Shown piece by piece: positions 28,210-38,276 of a stretch of 64,000 nt of DNA. Made by a program: the position numbers and the translations under genes. The stretch spans positions 31,432 to 95,431 of the forward strand of contig JAFDGW010000018.1 in NCBI GenBank assembly GCA_019309115.1, in the 5' to 3' direction. Position 1 is the first letter of the stretch. Each line of letters starts with the position of its first letter. This stretch comes from Deltaproteobacteria bacterium. GTDB lineage: Bacteria; Desulfobacterota; Syntrophobacteria; Syntrophobacterales; Thermodesulforhabdaceae. A model generated the notes under the pieces. The model made no database searches. It saw only the letters and a program-made list of their open reading frames with translations, and was not told the DNA's origin.

Positions 28210-29472
28210 ATGGCAGAAGAAAAAAGCAAGACTGGTGGAAATAAAAAGCCCGTTAGGCTTATTTTGCTGTTGATCTTGGTGCTTGGAGGCTTGGCCGGCG
28301 GATTGTGGTGGTTTACTCATCGTCATTTGGTTACCACAGACAACGCTTATGTTATGGCTGATAGCGCAGCCGTTAGTAGCAGGGTGTCCGGTCAGATACT
28401 CAAAGTACTGGTGGATAATGACGATTTTGTTCAGAAAGGACAATTGCTTGTGGAACTTGATCCGGATAGTTACCGATTGAGGGTGGAAGAAGCTCAAGCT
28501 AGGGTTAATAGCCTTAAAGCGGAATATCGACTTGCACAAACAGAACTCACTTATATAGATGCTGTGACGAGTGCAGCTCTTCAGGAAGCCGGGTTTGCTC
28601 TTGACATGGCGAGGAATCGCAAGAGACAAGCGATGGATAATCTGAAAGAACTTCAAAAGAAAAGAAAAAGTGCTAAGGCCGATTTCGGCCATGCAAAAAA
28701 AGACTTCGCCCGTTATTCGGCTTTATTTGCCCAGAAAGCCGTTGCCGAAAGAGATTTCGACAGGATACGTACAGCGTATAAAAAAGCTTTGGCACAACTG
28801 GAAGCCATCGATGCCGCTATAGATGCTGCTAGCAAGGAGGTTCGGGTAGCAGAAGATCTTGTTCACCAAGCCGAGGCCAGACTGCTCAAGGCGAAAGCAG
28901 AGAGACTAAAAGTGGAGGTAAAAAAGCATGAACTGAACGCCCTGAAGGCTAAAATCAATCAAGCAGAAAAGGATTTGGCACTTGCCAAGTTGAACCTCAG
29001 CTATTGCAGGATAAAAGCGCCGATATCCGGGTATGTTGCCCAGAAAAATATACAGGCTGGCAATTTTGTTCAACCCGGCCAGCCCTTGATGGCAATAGTG
29101 CCTCTCAGGGATGTTTATGTAGAAGCAAATTTCAAAGAAACTCAGCTAACGCACATGAGAATCGGTCAGAAAGCAATCATAGAGGCAGACATATACCCGG
29201 GATATAAGTATTATGGGCGGGTAATAGGCATAAGAGCAGGTACCGGCACGGCTTTTTCTTTGCTTCCTCCGGAAAATGCCACAGGAAACTGGATTAAGGT
29301 GGTTCAGCGTGTACCCGTCAAAATCAGGCTTGATTCTCCACCTCCAGTTGATCATCCCTTACGGGTGGGGCTTTCCCTTGAAGTAACTGTAGATACAAGT
29401 GATCGGAATGGCCCTTACCTCAGGCCACCCGAGACGGCTAAAGCAGCGTTCATAGAACAAAACCCTAGCTAG
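28210..29472 (+). CDS. HlyD/EmrA-type membrane fusion protein
   Basis: The 420-residue periplasmic adaptor has one N-terminal membrane helix (about residues 18-37), a biotinyl-lipoyl-like barrel half (DNAYVMADSAAVSSRVSGQI), a very long Lys/Glu/Ala-rich coiled coil (about 90-265), then the second lipoyl half (YCRIKAPISGYVAQ) and the beta-barrel region. This order is that of EmrA. It bridges an inner membrane pump and an outer membrane channel. The partner permease follows after 23 bases; no TolC-like gene is in the window. Confidence 0.92.
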   Translation: MAEEKSKTGGNKKPVRLILLLILVLGGLAGGLWWFTHRHLVTTDNAYVMADSAAVSSRVSGQILKVLVDNDDFVQKGQLLVELDPDSYRLRVEEAQARVNSLKAEYRLAQTELTYIDAVTSAALQEAGFALDMARNRKRQAMDNLKELQKKRKSAKADFGHAKKDFARYSALFAQKAVAERDFDRIRTAYKKALAQLEAIDAAIDAASKEVRVAEDLVHQAEARLLKAKAERLKVEVKKHELNALKAKINQAEKDLALAKLNLSYCRIKAPISGYVAQKNIQAGNFVQPGQPLMAIVPLRDVYVEANFKETQLTHMRIGQKAIIEADIYPGYKYYGRVIGIRAGTGTAFSLLPPENATGNWIKVVQRVPVKIRLDSPPPVDHPLRVGLSLEVTVDTSDRNGPYLRPPETAKAAFIEQNPS

Positions 29473-29495
29473 AGCTAGCAACAGGGCCGGTTTTT

Positions 29496-31049
29496 ATGAA
29501 TCGGGAAAACCCCGGCAATGTAAACAAATGGATTGTTGCTCTTACCGTAATACTTCCCACCTTTATTGAGGTAATGGATACCAGCGTTGTGAATGTTTCC
29601 CTGCCTCACATTCGAGGAAGCCTCAGCGCCGGTGTTGACGAAGTAACCTGGGTTTTGACATCTTATCTGGTATCAAATGCCATCATAATTCCTATAACAG
29701 GCTGGCTATCAAGCGTATTTGGACGAAAAAATTATCTTCTTTTTTCCATTGTTTTGTTTACGATCAGTTCTATGATATGCGGGTCTGCCCCATCGTTAGA
29801 AGTGCTTATTATTGCTCGAATTTTGCAGGGACTGGGTGGTGGAGGACTTCAGCCCATATCTCAAGCGATACTTCTTGAGACCTTTCCTCCCCGGGAACAT
29901 GGGACAGCCATGGCGATTTTTGGCATGGGGGTAGTCTTTGCCCCGATTCTTGGACCCGTTCTCGGTGGCTGGATCACCGACAACTGGAGCTGGCGTTGGG
30001 TGTTCTACATAAACCTTCCGGTGGGAATAGTTGCCGTTATCCTGACTATCTTCTGCATATTCGATCCTCCCTACCTGAAAAGAGGAAAGCTTGGAATCGA
30101 CTACTGGGGATTGGGACTTCTAGCCGTCGGTCTTGGATGCCTTCAGGTGGTTCTCGACAAGGGAGAACGTGAAGATTGGTTTGAATCTAATTTTATTGTA
30201 GCCTTAAGCATAATATCTGCTGTTTGCCTCATCATGTTAGTTATTGTTGAGTTAAGATCTGAGCATCCTGTGGTTAACCTTCGCGTTTTCAAGGACAGGA
30301 CCTTTTCTTTCGGAAATATAATAATGTTCACCGGTTTTTTCTGCATGTTCGGCAGCATAGTCTTACTCCCGCTATATCTTCAAAACCTTATGGGTTATAC
30401 AGCTCTATGGGCCGGTTTTGTGCTGGGACCTGGGGGTATTGCCAGCTTGTTGATTATGCCCATAGCTGCTACGCTTCTTAAAAGGGGAGGCCGACCTCAC
30501 CTGCTACTCACTGTTGGTCTTACTCTTGCCGCGATATCACTCTGGATGATGTCTCGATTTAATCTGGATGCCGATTTTGTGTCTATTGCAATCCCCAGGA
30601 TAATACAGGGCTTTGGAATGGGGCTTTTCTTTGTTCCGCTGGGGGCAGCAACCTATGTTAACATTCCTAAAGAAGAAATGGGCAACGCTTCTGGGATTTT
30701 TAATCTTCTCAGGAATCTAGGCGGTAGCTTTGGCACGGCCGTAGGCACCACTATTTTGTCTCAGAGATCTCAGTTTCACCAGAATTTTCTAGTAGAGCAC
30801 GTAACCCCTTTTAATCCAGTGTTTCAGCAGCGGTTTCAGGAAATACTCCACCACTTTGGTGTGTCTACTCCAAATGTGGTAGAACAAAAAAAAGCTCTTG
30901 CTTTCATTTACCAAGAAGTGCTAAGGCAAGCCAGCATGTTAGGTTTTAACGATGCTTTTTGGATTTTTTCCATTATGACCGGTCTTTTGGTTCCTCTTGC
31001 ACTTTCTATGAAAACCAAAAGGTCCACGGAGCTTGCGGCAGTACATTAG
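29496..31049 (+). CDS. DHA2 family (EmrB-type) drug:proton antiporter
   Basis: The 517-residue permease has 14 predicted membrane helices and the DHA2 signatures: MDTSVVNVSLPHIRG in helix 1, GWLSSVFGRKNY between helices 2 and 3, and a GPVLGGWITDNWSWRWVFYINLPVG motif C and following region. With the preceding adaptor it forms an EmrAB-type efflux system for hydrophobic toxic compounds; the real substrate is unknown. Its stop lies two bases from the stop of the converging acyltransferase gene, so no space is left for a terminator. Confidence 0.94.
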   Translation: MNRENPGNVNKWIVALTVILPTFIEVMDTSVVNVSLPHIRGSLSAGVDEVTWVLTSYLVSNAIIIPITGWLSSVFGRKNYLLFSIVLFTISSMICGSAPSLEVLIIARILQGLGGGGLQPISQAILLETFPPREHGTAMAIFGMGVVFAPILGPVLGGWITDNWSWRWVFYINLPVGIVAVILTIFCIFDPPYLKRGKLGIDYWGLGLLAVGLGCLQVVLDKGEREDWFESNFIVALSIISAVCLIMLVIVELRSEHPVVNLRVFKDRTFSFGNIIMFTGFFCMFGSIVLLPLYLQNLMGYTALWAGFVLGPGGIASLLIMPIAATLLKRGGRPHLLLTVGLTLAAISLWMMSRFNLDADFVSIAIPRIIQGFGMGLFFVPLGAATYVNIPKEEMGNASGIFNLLRNLGGSFGTAVGTTILSQRSQFHQNFLVEHVTPFNPVFQQRFQEILHHFGVSTPNVVEQKKALAFIYQEVLRQASMLGFNDAFWIFSIMTGLLVPLALSMKTKRSTELAAVH

Positions 31050-31051
31050 TT

Positions 31052-31711
31052 TCAGTAAATTGTTCTCATCCCATAAAGTTCATTCAAATAGGTTTCAAGA
31101 TATTCTGCTAGTTTTTTTATATCTGCGTTATGACCAACATGAATTAATCTGCCAGGGCGTATGAAAATCCTAGAGAAGGGCAGGGGTAGCATCATCCGAT
31201 CCCAGGTAGGAAGGCGTAACACCGGTTTTGCAGACACTCCAATGGGCAAGATTGGAACTTGTGCCACCTTTGCCAGAAAAATGGCACCCTTTTGAACCTT
31301 AAAGGCCGGCCCTCTGCTTCCGTCCACCACCAGACCACCGTGATAACCCGACTTCAAATATCGAATCATTTTCCTTGCGGCCTTGCTTCCATGCTTGCCA
31401 GACGATCCCCGTATGCAGATAAAACCCCACCTGCTGACAACTTTCTCAATCCACTCTCCATCATGGCTGGGGCTTACCATAACAGCCGTTTTCTCGCGCC
31501 GAAAGTAGTAAAGAATCGGCAAAATCCCACAGTGCCAGGTTGCTACAATAGTAGGAATACCGGACCTTCTTACCTCCTCTACCTGGTCTGCGCAGAACAA
31601 GTGATATCGACAGGACGCCAGCCATGCGGTGGCCGTTACGCTGACAATTTTAGACGCTGAGTGAATAAATCTGTTGTCATGAGTGAGTTTCTTAATCCAT
31701 TTCGCTGTCAT
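31052..31711 (-). CDS. DUF374 lysophospholipid acyltransferase family protein
   Basis: The 219-residue protein matches the DUF374 group of the LPLAT superfamily: ATWHCGILP (the HX4D-like block region), VSPSHDGEWI, IRGSSGKHGSKAARKM, GLVVDGSRGPAFKVQKGAIFLA and PILPIG. Such proteins are thought to acylate lipid A or lysophospholipids at the inner membrane. Its start overlaps the stop of the preceding gene by four bases, which makes it the last gene of the overlapping minus-strand operon. Confidence 0.88.
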   Translation of the reverse strand: MTAKWIKKLTHDNRFIHSASKIVSVTATAWLASCRYHLFCADQVEEVRRSGIPTIVATWHCGILPILYYFRREKTAVMVSPSHDGEWIEKVVSRWGFICIRGSSGKHGSKAARKMIRYLKSGYHGGLVVDGSRGPAFKVQKGAIFLAKVAQVPILPIGVSAKPVLRLPTWDRMMLPLPFSRIFIRPGRLIHVGHNADIKKLAEYLETYLNELYGMRTIY

Positions 31712-33069
31712 GGGTATCTTTTATTTTTTCCTTTTTCCTGTTGTTGCACGATCATGACCGGAAGAGGGGAATCTACGAATGCAGAAAACCTTCGAGCGTC
31801 ACCCTCAGTTGGCACGAACCAAAAGGCTTCATCTGGCGTGAGGTCATTCAGCGGGAAATCTTCTCGTGTACGCCATTCCTTTTCGTCTTTCCAGAGGCTC
31901 GATGGTGGTTCGTGTTTTTGAAACCGGAAACGTTCCGATAAAGGTAGCTTACAGTATAATTTCTCCGGAATGTAACAAACCGGTTTCGCTCCCCGCTTTT
32001 TCAAAAAGTCCTTTCTTACAGCAATTCCATAGTCTTCGATTGTCCACCGCTGAGATGGAGCGTTCCATTTTTTAAGTTTCTGTACCATAGGTGGCGGTAC
32101 ACTAGTCCAACTTACAACTCTGAAACCTCCTTTCACGATCTTGCCCGTTGCTCTGATAATTTTCTCCCTGGCAATGTTTATCAGACTGTCCAGAGCCGAG
32201 TGTTGTGACAAAGGGTGAGCGTCCAGGAGATGGTCGAGGTAGGTTTCCAGGCTTTCACCAGGCCATGGGCCGCGAGATCGCCTCGTGTAATGATAGAGAT
32301 ATTCGTGCCAGGGGAAGCTAAGCGAGGGATATACTGGGTTAAATTTTCCATTGATGTGCGGCCATAAAACCGAAAAAAATTGTTTTTCTGTGTCTTCCTC
32401 TATGGTCCACCTGAACGCCTCCGGAAAAAGCCTCAGCAGGCTTTTATTGGCCGACTTTAGAGATGGATCGTCTGGCGGAAGCCACAGGGCGATAGGCTTT
32501 GCTTCTGCGGCTGCCATTTGAGTCAGCATGGGAATTAGCGAGCTTCTAGGTCGAATCTGGATGATGACCCACGCATCGGCAAGGTGTGCTATTATCCGAT
32601 CTCGGCACTGCATAACGGTTTGACGGTTGCAGCAGCTATTGGAACGGTTAGCAAGGGGAAGAACGACTGTATGTGGTAGTTGGTTCTTTTCTACGAAGCG
32701 GGTTATGAGGTCATAAAATAATAAACCTGTGCTGGTAATGTAATGAAAATCAAAGCTTGTCGAGGCTTTTAAGGCCAGTCTCAAGGCCTTCAACCACGGT
32801 GCATGTGGATGGATATCTCTTCCCGTTCTTGAGTTAAAGAAAGCCAAGTGCGTACGTCGAACCGATTTGTCTGGTTTTACCAGCAATGCAATGCATGGAC
32901 ACACCAATTTTTGAAAACGCTCGGTTTCCAAATCACGCTTACCCTGGCGATGCGTCGCAATGTCACAACAAATTTTGTGAATGTGTGACTCCAGCCGTTT
33001 ACACGACAACCTTTCGACATCTAGCATATTGAAGAAATCAGACAACTTACCTGATGCCTCAGATATCAT
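31708..33069 (-). CDS. Unrecognised protein in the transglutaminase operon
   Basis: I do not recognise this 453-residue protein. No signal peptide or membrane segment is seen. The middle (about residues 120-230) has alternating hydrophobic strands and helices (HTVVLPLANRS, AWVIIQIRP, PIALWLPPDDP) like a Rossmann-type fold. The last 100 residues carry YGIAVRKDFL, PVCYIP and KDEKEWR, a pattern seen at the end of some abortive-infection (AbiGi-like) proteins; this resemblance is weak. ATG 33069 with AGAGG upstream overlaps the transglutaminase stop by 11 bases and is preferred over open-frame starts to 33156. Both ends overlap neighbours, so it is an integral part of the operon. Confidence 0.7.
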   Translation of the reverse strand: MISEASGKLSDFFNMLDVERLSCKRLESHIHKICCDIATHRQGKRDLETERFQKLVCPCIALLVKPDKSVRRTHLAFFNSRTGRDIHPHAPWLKALRLALKASTSFDFHYITSTGLLFYDLITRFVEKNQLPHTVVLPLANRSNSCCNRQTVMQCRDRIIAHLADAWVIIQIRPRSSLIPMLTQMAAAEAKPIALWLPPDDPSLKSANKSLLRLFPEAFRWTIEEDTEKQFFSVLWPHINGKFNPVYPSLSFPWHEYLYHYTRRSRGPWPGESLETYLDHLLDAHPLSQHSALDSLINIAREKIIRATGKIVKGGFRVVSWTSVPPPMVQKLKKWNAPSQRWTIEDYGIAVRKDFLKKRGAKPVCYIPEKLYCKLPLSERFRFQKHEPPSSLWKDEKEWRTREDFPLNDLTPDEAFWFVPTEGDARRFSAFVDSPLPVMIVQQQEKGKNKRYP

Positions 33070-35110
33070 CGAGAAGCCTCTGTAGCATTTTTCTTTTTTC
33101 CTTAGAAAATCCATCTTTTCCATAAAGGCATTTCGAATAAAGTTTTGCGAATTCAATCACTTTATGGGCACTTTCCGCTTTATGCTTCATTCCGGAATTA
33201 TCGAAAAAATTTCTTAACCTTAATGCCATTTCCTCCACGGTTTCACCTTGTGAGTGCGGCTCAATTCCGTATTTTCTCAGCTTTTCTGTGAATTTGCGAA
33301 AATATTTATTTGGGGTACGTGAGGACCCCCGCTGTCGTGTCCGCGAAGCTTTCAGTGCTATAGTTATTGTTATAAGCATTACGACGAGGATTGATACCCA
33401 TACGTTTCTTTTTGATCTGAAATTTTTCACGTTTTGTTTCATTTTCAGATCCCTAAAATTTAACGGCCACCTGAACACACCTTGGACGTTCCGGCCCAGT
33501 TTTGAAAACATTCTTATCTGTTTATGAAAGTCGTAGGAAATAACCATCTGACTCCAGAAATAGCTGACCAGATCCATGTATAATTTTAGCTTAAAAATGG
33601 GGCTTTTTCCCGCACCATGTTTTGTTTTATCTAGTATTGCCGGTGGAGTTGGATCCAACCTGTGCCATTTTCCGTCATTCGTGTAAGCTTCTACCCATAC
33701 ATGGGCATCTTTCTGGAGCACGACGTAGTAACGACCCAACCTGTGGAAATATCCTCCTTTGTATCCTCCAACCAGGCGAGACGGAATACCGGCTATGCGA
33801 AGCATAACGCCCAGGGCTGAGGCAAAATACTCACAATTTCCACGTTTGGATTTAAACAAAAATTCTTCAAGCGGGTTTTCCGACATCGGAAGCTTTTCCA
33901 GAGAGTAGTGAAAAGAGTGTTTGAGCCATCGGGTCATAGTGTAAGCGGTTTTTAATATGTTGGCCGGAGTTATAAATCGATCTACCAGAGGTTTTAACTT
34001 TACCTTCAGGTCGGGGGGTACATACAAGTATCTGTCCATGGCCCGTCCTATTTTGGCATGAGGTCTATTTTGGGAAGATAATGTTGAGTAACACTCGTAA
34101 GAGGTTTTTGAAGTGATAGAGTCCCGAAACTGAAAAACCCGTTTCTCTTCGTGGACAAGAATGGATTCCTTTCGAGAAAATACGTAAATCGGAACATCAA
34201 GGCAAAAGAGGTAAGGTTCATCGTGAGGTTCCAGGATTACTTTTTGAACAATTACATGATAATCCTTGGGAGGGTTTATCCGTTTCACTTTGTGGTAGTT
34301 TGTAAAGCTGGAATACCACTTCTTGCCATCGAATAAGTCAAAGACAATACCACGCCAGTAAAGACTAGATGTCGGAAGCGGGTGTGTGAGTTGGTTACCT
34401 TTCGGATATTCAATCTTTGCACGAAGTGCCACCGTATTTGACTCCTGAATTGACGAAACTTCCCCCAACCTGATTTCGCTCGAAAATCCGGTAGTTCCCG
34501 TGCTTCCGCGGTTAAGGAAAGGCAATAACGGATATTCAGTCCTGGGCAGAATAAAAAAGAGCAAAAAGGTGGTCGGTATGGCGAGCAATAAGAGAACGGC
34601 CGCCAGAAGGGCACAGTGAGCCAGAGCACGAGGCTGTATTGTTTGCGTTTCTTCTGCTTTATCAAGGCCGCTGAGCAATATAAGGGCCAGCGTGCCTGCC
34701 AGAAAGGCCATGGCGATTATAAACAGGAAACTCATTGCGGTGGTGTAGAATGCGTAGGAAATGAAAAGGAAAAGACTTAGAAGAAGAATTTGAAAATAAT
34801 CTCGAGCTTTTTTATCTTCCAGCCACTTTATTGTAAGCAGTACCATAAAAGATTCAATGAGTGGTGGTAAGGGGTCTTCCAGCGATATGGATGTAAGGCT
34901 TGCTAGAGTGAACAATATACCTGTTGTGTTCAGTAACCATCTCGGAATCCTAAAAGACCTTCTGTATCGATAACGATGGATTAATTCTACAGCCACTGCT
35001 CCGCTGGTTACAAAAGCAATAATGGGGTTTACTCGAGGCACACTTACCCCGTAAGCAAGGGCGGTGATAAAAAGACAAAGTATGTCAATAACCATTCTGA
35101 CCGTCATCAT
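33059..35110 (-). CDS. TgpA-like transglutaminase with DUF3488 membrane domain
   Basis: The 683-residue protein has an N-terminal DUF3488 membrane region (about six helices, residues 1-200), a periplasmic transglutaminase-like core with the catalytic set GNCEYFASALGVMLR (Cys), AHVWVEAY (His) and LDPTP (Asp) near 430-500, then a single membrane helix near 575 and a cytoplasmic DUF4129-like tail. TgpA-type proteins are periplasmic transglutaminases or proteases of unknown substrate, always found with MoxR and DUF58 genes as here. ATG codons at 35110, 35107 and 35095 are possible starts; all overlap DUF58. Confidence 0.92.
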   Translation of the reverse strand: MMTVRMVIDILCLFITALAYGVSVPRVNPIIAFVTSGAVAVELIHRYRYRRSFRIPRWLLNTTGILFTLASLTSISLEDPLPPLIESFMVLLTIKWLEDKKARDYFQILLLSLFLFISYAFYTTAMSFLFIIAMAFLAGTLALILLSGLDKAEETQTIQPRALAHCALLAAVLLLLAIPTTFLLFFILPRTEYPLLPFLNRGSTGTTGFSSEIRLGEVSSIQESNTVALRAKIEYPKGNQLTHPLPTSSLYWRGIVFDLFDGKKWYSSFTNYHKVKRINPPKDYHVIVQKVILEPHDEPYLFCLDVPIYVFSRKESILVHEEKRVFQFRDSITSKTSYECYSTLSSQNRPHAKIGRAMDRYLYVPPDLKVKLKPLVDRFITPANILKTAYTMTRWLKHSFHYSLEKLPMSENPLEEFLFKSKRGNCEYFASALGVMLRIAGIPSRLVGGYKGGYFHRLGRYYVVLQKDAHVWVEAYTNDGKWHRLDPTPPAILDKTKHGAGKSPIFKLKLYMDLVSYFWSQMVISYDFHKQIRMFSKLGRNVQGVFRWPLNFRDLKMKQNVKNFRSKRNVWVSILVVMLITITIALKASRTRQRGSSRTPNKYFRKFTEKLRKYGIEPHSQGETVEEMALRLRNFFDNSGMKHKAESAHKVIEFAKLYSKCLYGKDGFSKEKRKMLQRLLDDI

Positions 35111-35978
35111 AAAGTGCCAGCGTTCTAAGTAACTTTCTTCGGTGATTTTTTCCAGTAGCCGGTTGTATAAAGGTACGATTGGTTTTAATTCCGATGGGTA
35201 CGCCTTTTTCGGTCAGCTTAAGTACCAGATAAGTGCAACAGGATAAGGTTCTTTCAATTTGCGATGGTGGGATATTTGTCAGGTTAAGTATCAGGCTTTT
35301 TGGGGTTTCCGTTCCTAGTTCGTTCACCTTAATTTTGTCCGTTTTCGCGGTGGCCTTCCAGTTGATGAATTTTGGTGGGTCTCCCGGTACATACTCCCGA
35401 ATTGAATACATATCATCATAATTAGGCACCCCAAGACCACTACCGCCCCGACCGCAATTCCCCTCTACTGTGATCATATCACTGTTACATCTTTCTGGCC
35501 TCGGAAACAGGAACATCTCTCTTTTTATCTTTATGACCTGATAACGATCGAAGAAATTGAAAGGAAATCCTGATTGTATGATTATCGAATCAATTCCAAC
35601 GACACCCCTTCTGTTGATTTTTATCTCGGCCATTCCCGAAACGGTGTCACGCGCAGGCACGTGAAGAAACCAGGTTTCGGCCTTTTCCTTGCCCAAGATG
35701 TGCATCTTTGTGGTGAGAAAGAAGGACGGTAAAAAAGATTTGCGGTTGTGAATTTTCACTATAATGGGTATGGGCGTTCTGGCGAAACATTCCTGGGGGG
35801 TTATTATTTCCACTTCCAATCTCGCTAGATTCATCTGGGCGATCCAGCCTGACAGGGCCATGTAAGCAAGAAGAAACGATGCTATCAAATACACCATGTT
35901 GTTACCGGTGTTTACCCCGGCCATGGCAATAAAAATAGTTACGATAATGTAAAGATATCCCGCTTTGCGTATTTTCAA
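35085..35978 (-). CDS. DUF58 domain protein
   Basis: The 297-residue protein has two closely spaced N-terminal helices (about residues 8-45) followed by a cytoplasmic or periplasmic barrel and a DUF58 core with the motif SIREYVPGDPPKFINWKATAKTD near residue 190, a von Willebrand-like fold. Its start overlaps the MoxR stop by four bases, and its end overlaps the transglutaminase gene by 26. DUF58 proteins are thought to be adaptor or client proteins of MoxR ATPases. Confidence 0.9.
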   Translation of the reverse strand: MKIRKAGYLYIIVTIFIAMAGVNTGNNMVYLIASFLLAYMALSGWIAQMNLARLEVEIITPQECFARTPIPIIVKIHNRKSFLPSFFLTTKMHILGKEKAETWFLHVPARDTVSGMAEIKINRRGVVGIDSIIIQSGFPFNFFDRYQVIKIKREMFLFPRPERCNSDMITVEGNCGRGGSGLGVPNYDDMYSIREYVPGDPPKFINWKATAKTDKIKVNELGTETPKSLILNLTNIPPSQIERTLSCCTYLVLKLTEKGVPIGIKTNRTFIQPATGKNHRRKLLRTLALYDDGQNGY

Positions 35979-36913
35979 AATACGGGTACGGGAACTTCTC
36001 CAATGAGCGATATTATCGCCTCCTCGCGGTTGATGGTAATATACTCGTCACGAAAAAGGACACGATGAGGGATAACATAAGGGGCTACAAATTTAACATT
36101 GTCGGGAGAAACATAGTCTTGATTTGCAAAGTATGCATCTACTCTGGATGTGTGCAACAACGCCAGAGCACCCCGTGTGGAAAGTCCGGCCGTAAGTAAG
36201 GGGCTATTCCTTGTGGCGTCCACTATGTCCTGAATGTAGTCCAACACCCTGTTGGATACATGAATGCCATTTGTTATTTCGTTTTGAATTTCCATAATTT
36301 CGTCTGCAGTAAAAAGTGGGTCAATGCTATAAAGTTCTTTGCGTCGGCTTCCCCCTTTCAAGATTTCCCGCTCTGCTTCCCTGGAAGGGTAGCCTATTTT
36401 TATTTTCATCATAAACCGGTCCATCTGTGATTCTGGTAGAGGAAAAGTTCCAAAGCTTTCAAGAGGATTCTGGGTAGCAATTACAAAAAAAGGCTGGGGA
36501 AGGGGGTATGTACGGCCTTCAACAGTTACCTGTTTTTCCCCCATTGCTTCCAGCAGTGCGCTCTGAGTTTTAGGGGTAGCACGATTGATTTCGTCTACAA
36601 GTACTATATTGTGAAAGATGGGCCCGGGTCGAAATTGAAAAGAACTGCTTTGTCTGTCAAACACCGAAAGACCCGTTACGTCGGATGGCAGAAGATCGTT
36701 GGTGCATTGAATGCGTCCGAATTCCAAGCCCAGTATTTTAGCGATTCCTATGGCGAGGGTGGTTTTGCCAAGACCGGGAAGGTCTTCAATGAGCAAGTGA
36801 CCTCTTGCGAAAAAACATGTCAACGCCAGCCGGAGAGCGAGATTTTTTCCATGAAGATAATGAGATAACACCTCCAGCGTTTGGCGTATTTTGGGGCGTT
36901 CTATTTCTGTCAT
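35975..36913 (-). CDS. MoxR family AAA+ ATPase
   Basis: The 312-residue protein has Walker A GLGKTT near residue 48, Walker B VLVDEINRATPK near 108 and sensor ATQNPLESFGTFPLPESQMDRF, typical for MoxR ATPases. These act as chaperone-like remodelers for metal insertion or assembly of complexes. It heads the MoxR-DUF58-transglutaminase set and starts 30 bases after purM, so read-through from purM is possible. Confidence 0.95.
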   Translation of the reverse strand: MTEIERPKIRQTLEVLSHYLHGKNLALRLALTCFFARGHLLIEDLPGLGKTTLAIGIAKILGLEFGRIQCTNDLLPSDVTGLSVFDRQSSSFQFRPGPIFHNIVLVDEINRATPKTQSALLEAMGEKQVTVEGRTYPLPQPFFVIATQNPLESFGTFPLPESQMDRFMMKIKIGYPSREAEREILKGGSRRKELYSIDPLFTADEIMEIQNEITNGIHVSNRVLDYIQDIVDATRNSPLLTAGLSTRGALALLHTSRVDAYFANQDYVSPDNVKFVAPYVIPHRVLFRDEYITINREEAIISLIGEVPVPVF

Positions 36914-36943
36914 GTTTCAAAGTCCGTATAACTTCATGCATAA

Positions 36944-37990
36944 CTATGCCTGTTCGAAAATTATGCTCGGCCCCTCCTTCTCGTTCTGTTTGTGTTCAAT
37001 ATACCCTATAACATAGCCCTTCAACCCGGACGCCTGACAATGCTGGATTATAGTATCAACCGCACCTTCCGGAACGATTAAGACGAAACCCACGCCATTG
37101 TTAAAAATGTGGAACATCTCTCCGTCTGAAATCTTTCCGGCTTTCTGAAGGAATGAAAAAATAGGTGGAATATCCCAGCTTCCCCTTCGGATGACTGCGG
37201 TGCAGGAATCGGGTAAAATCCTGGGAATATTATCAATCAAACCGCCTCCCGTTATGTGTGCCATGCCTTTGATCTGCACCTGCTTCAGGAGGCGCAACAC
37301 CACAGGGGCGTATATCATTGTGGGTTTTAAAAGTTCTTCGGCCACTGTAGTACCGAGATCTTCAATATAATCGTCTGGATTCATTTTGAGTTGTTTAAAC
37401 AGGATTTTGCGCACGAGACTGTAACCATTGGAATGCAGTCCGCTCGATTGGAGTCCCACAACAACGTCTCCAACATGAATCGTTGATCCGTCAACTATGT
37501 CATTATTATCCACAACCCCTACAGCAAATCCAGCCATGTCAAATTCGCCAGGGCTATAGAAATCTGGCATTTCTGCCGTTTCCCCTCCTACCAATGCGCA
37601 CCCTGCTTTTTCGCACCCGTTGCTTATGCCTCGAATTAGATCTTCCAGAATGTCCAGGTCAATTTTTCCCATTGCGATGTAATCTAGGAAAAACAACGGG
37701 CGTGCGCCATGCACTAAGATGTCATTGACGCACATGGCAACCAGATCGATACCGACGGTGTCATATTTTTCTGCCAGGAACGCCACCTTCAGTTTTGTGC
37801 CTACTCCGTCCGTCGATGACACAAGGACCGGATCTTTTATTTCATTGGTATCCAAGGCAAAGAGTGCTCCAAATCCTCCTATGCCACTGCGGACTCCCTT
37901 ACGGACAGTTTTCTGAGCAAGGGGTTTTATTCTTTCTACTAAGATATTTGCTTTTTCCAGATCTACCCCCGCTTCCTTATAAAGTTCCAT
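36944..37990 (-). CDS. purM: Phosphoribosylformylglycinamidine cyclo-ligase PurM
   Basis: PurM closes the imidazole ring of AIR in purine synthesis using ATP. The 348-residue protein shows YKEAGVDLEKAN at the start, STDGVGTKLKVA, VDLVAMCVNDI, GGETAEMPDFY, GLQSSGLHSNGYSLVR, HITGGGLIDNIPRILP and a C-terminal GVGFVLIVP. Length is normal. No other pur gene is nearby. The ATG lies at the edge of the 286-base spacer shared with the DUF3786 gene, which must hold promoters for both directions; no convincing promoter pair was recognised in it. Confidence 0.96.
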   Translation of the reverse strand: MELYKEAGVDLEKANILVERIKPLAQKTVRKGVRSGIGGFGALFALDTNEIKDPVLVSSTDGVGTKLKVAFLAEKYDTVGIDLVAMCVNDILVHGARPLFFLDYIAMGKIDLDILEDLIRGISNGCEKAGCALVGGETAEMPDFYSPGEFDMAGFAVGVVDNNDIVDGSTIHVGDVVVGLQSSGLHSNGYSLVRKILFKQLKMNPDDYIEDLGTTVAEELLKPTMIYAPVVLRLLKQVQIKGMAHITGGGLIDNIPRILPDSCTAVIRRGSWDIPPIFSFLQKAGKISDGEMFHIFNNGVGFVLIVPEGAVDTIIQHCQASGLKGYVIGYIEHKQNEKEGPSIIFEQA

Positions 37991-38276
37991 CCCACATCCT
38001 CGCTTGATTCAATTTCTACTTATACTGATTTTCACAACTTTAGTTTACTCCAACCGTGAGGCCATGGGAATAATACATTCAATGCAAAAGTTATTCAATG
38101 AAACCGGTGGTTTGCCCATAAAACACCTGCACGAATCCGAATCCCGCAACTGCGCTACGTCGTTCATCTTAAAAAACTATTACAAAGTTATTTTACAAAC
38201 AACCTAGGACTTTGTTGATTTATTCCCCATGTCGTGCTACCAATTTTACGTTCAGCATTTTTGGAGAAGATCGTAA

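Noticed and set aside
38004..38207. Open frame of 67 codons between purM and the DUF3786 gene
   Set aside because: No ribosome site, odd composition and no recognisable domain; it lies in a divergent spacer that must hold two promoters.
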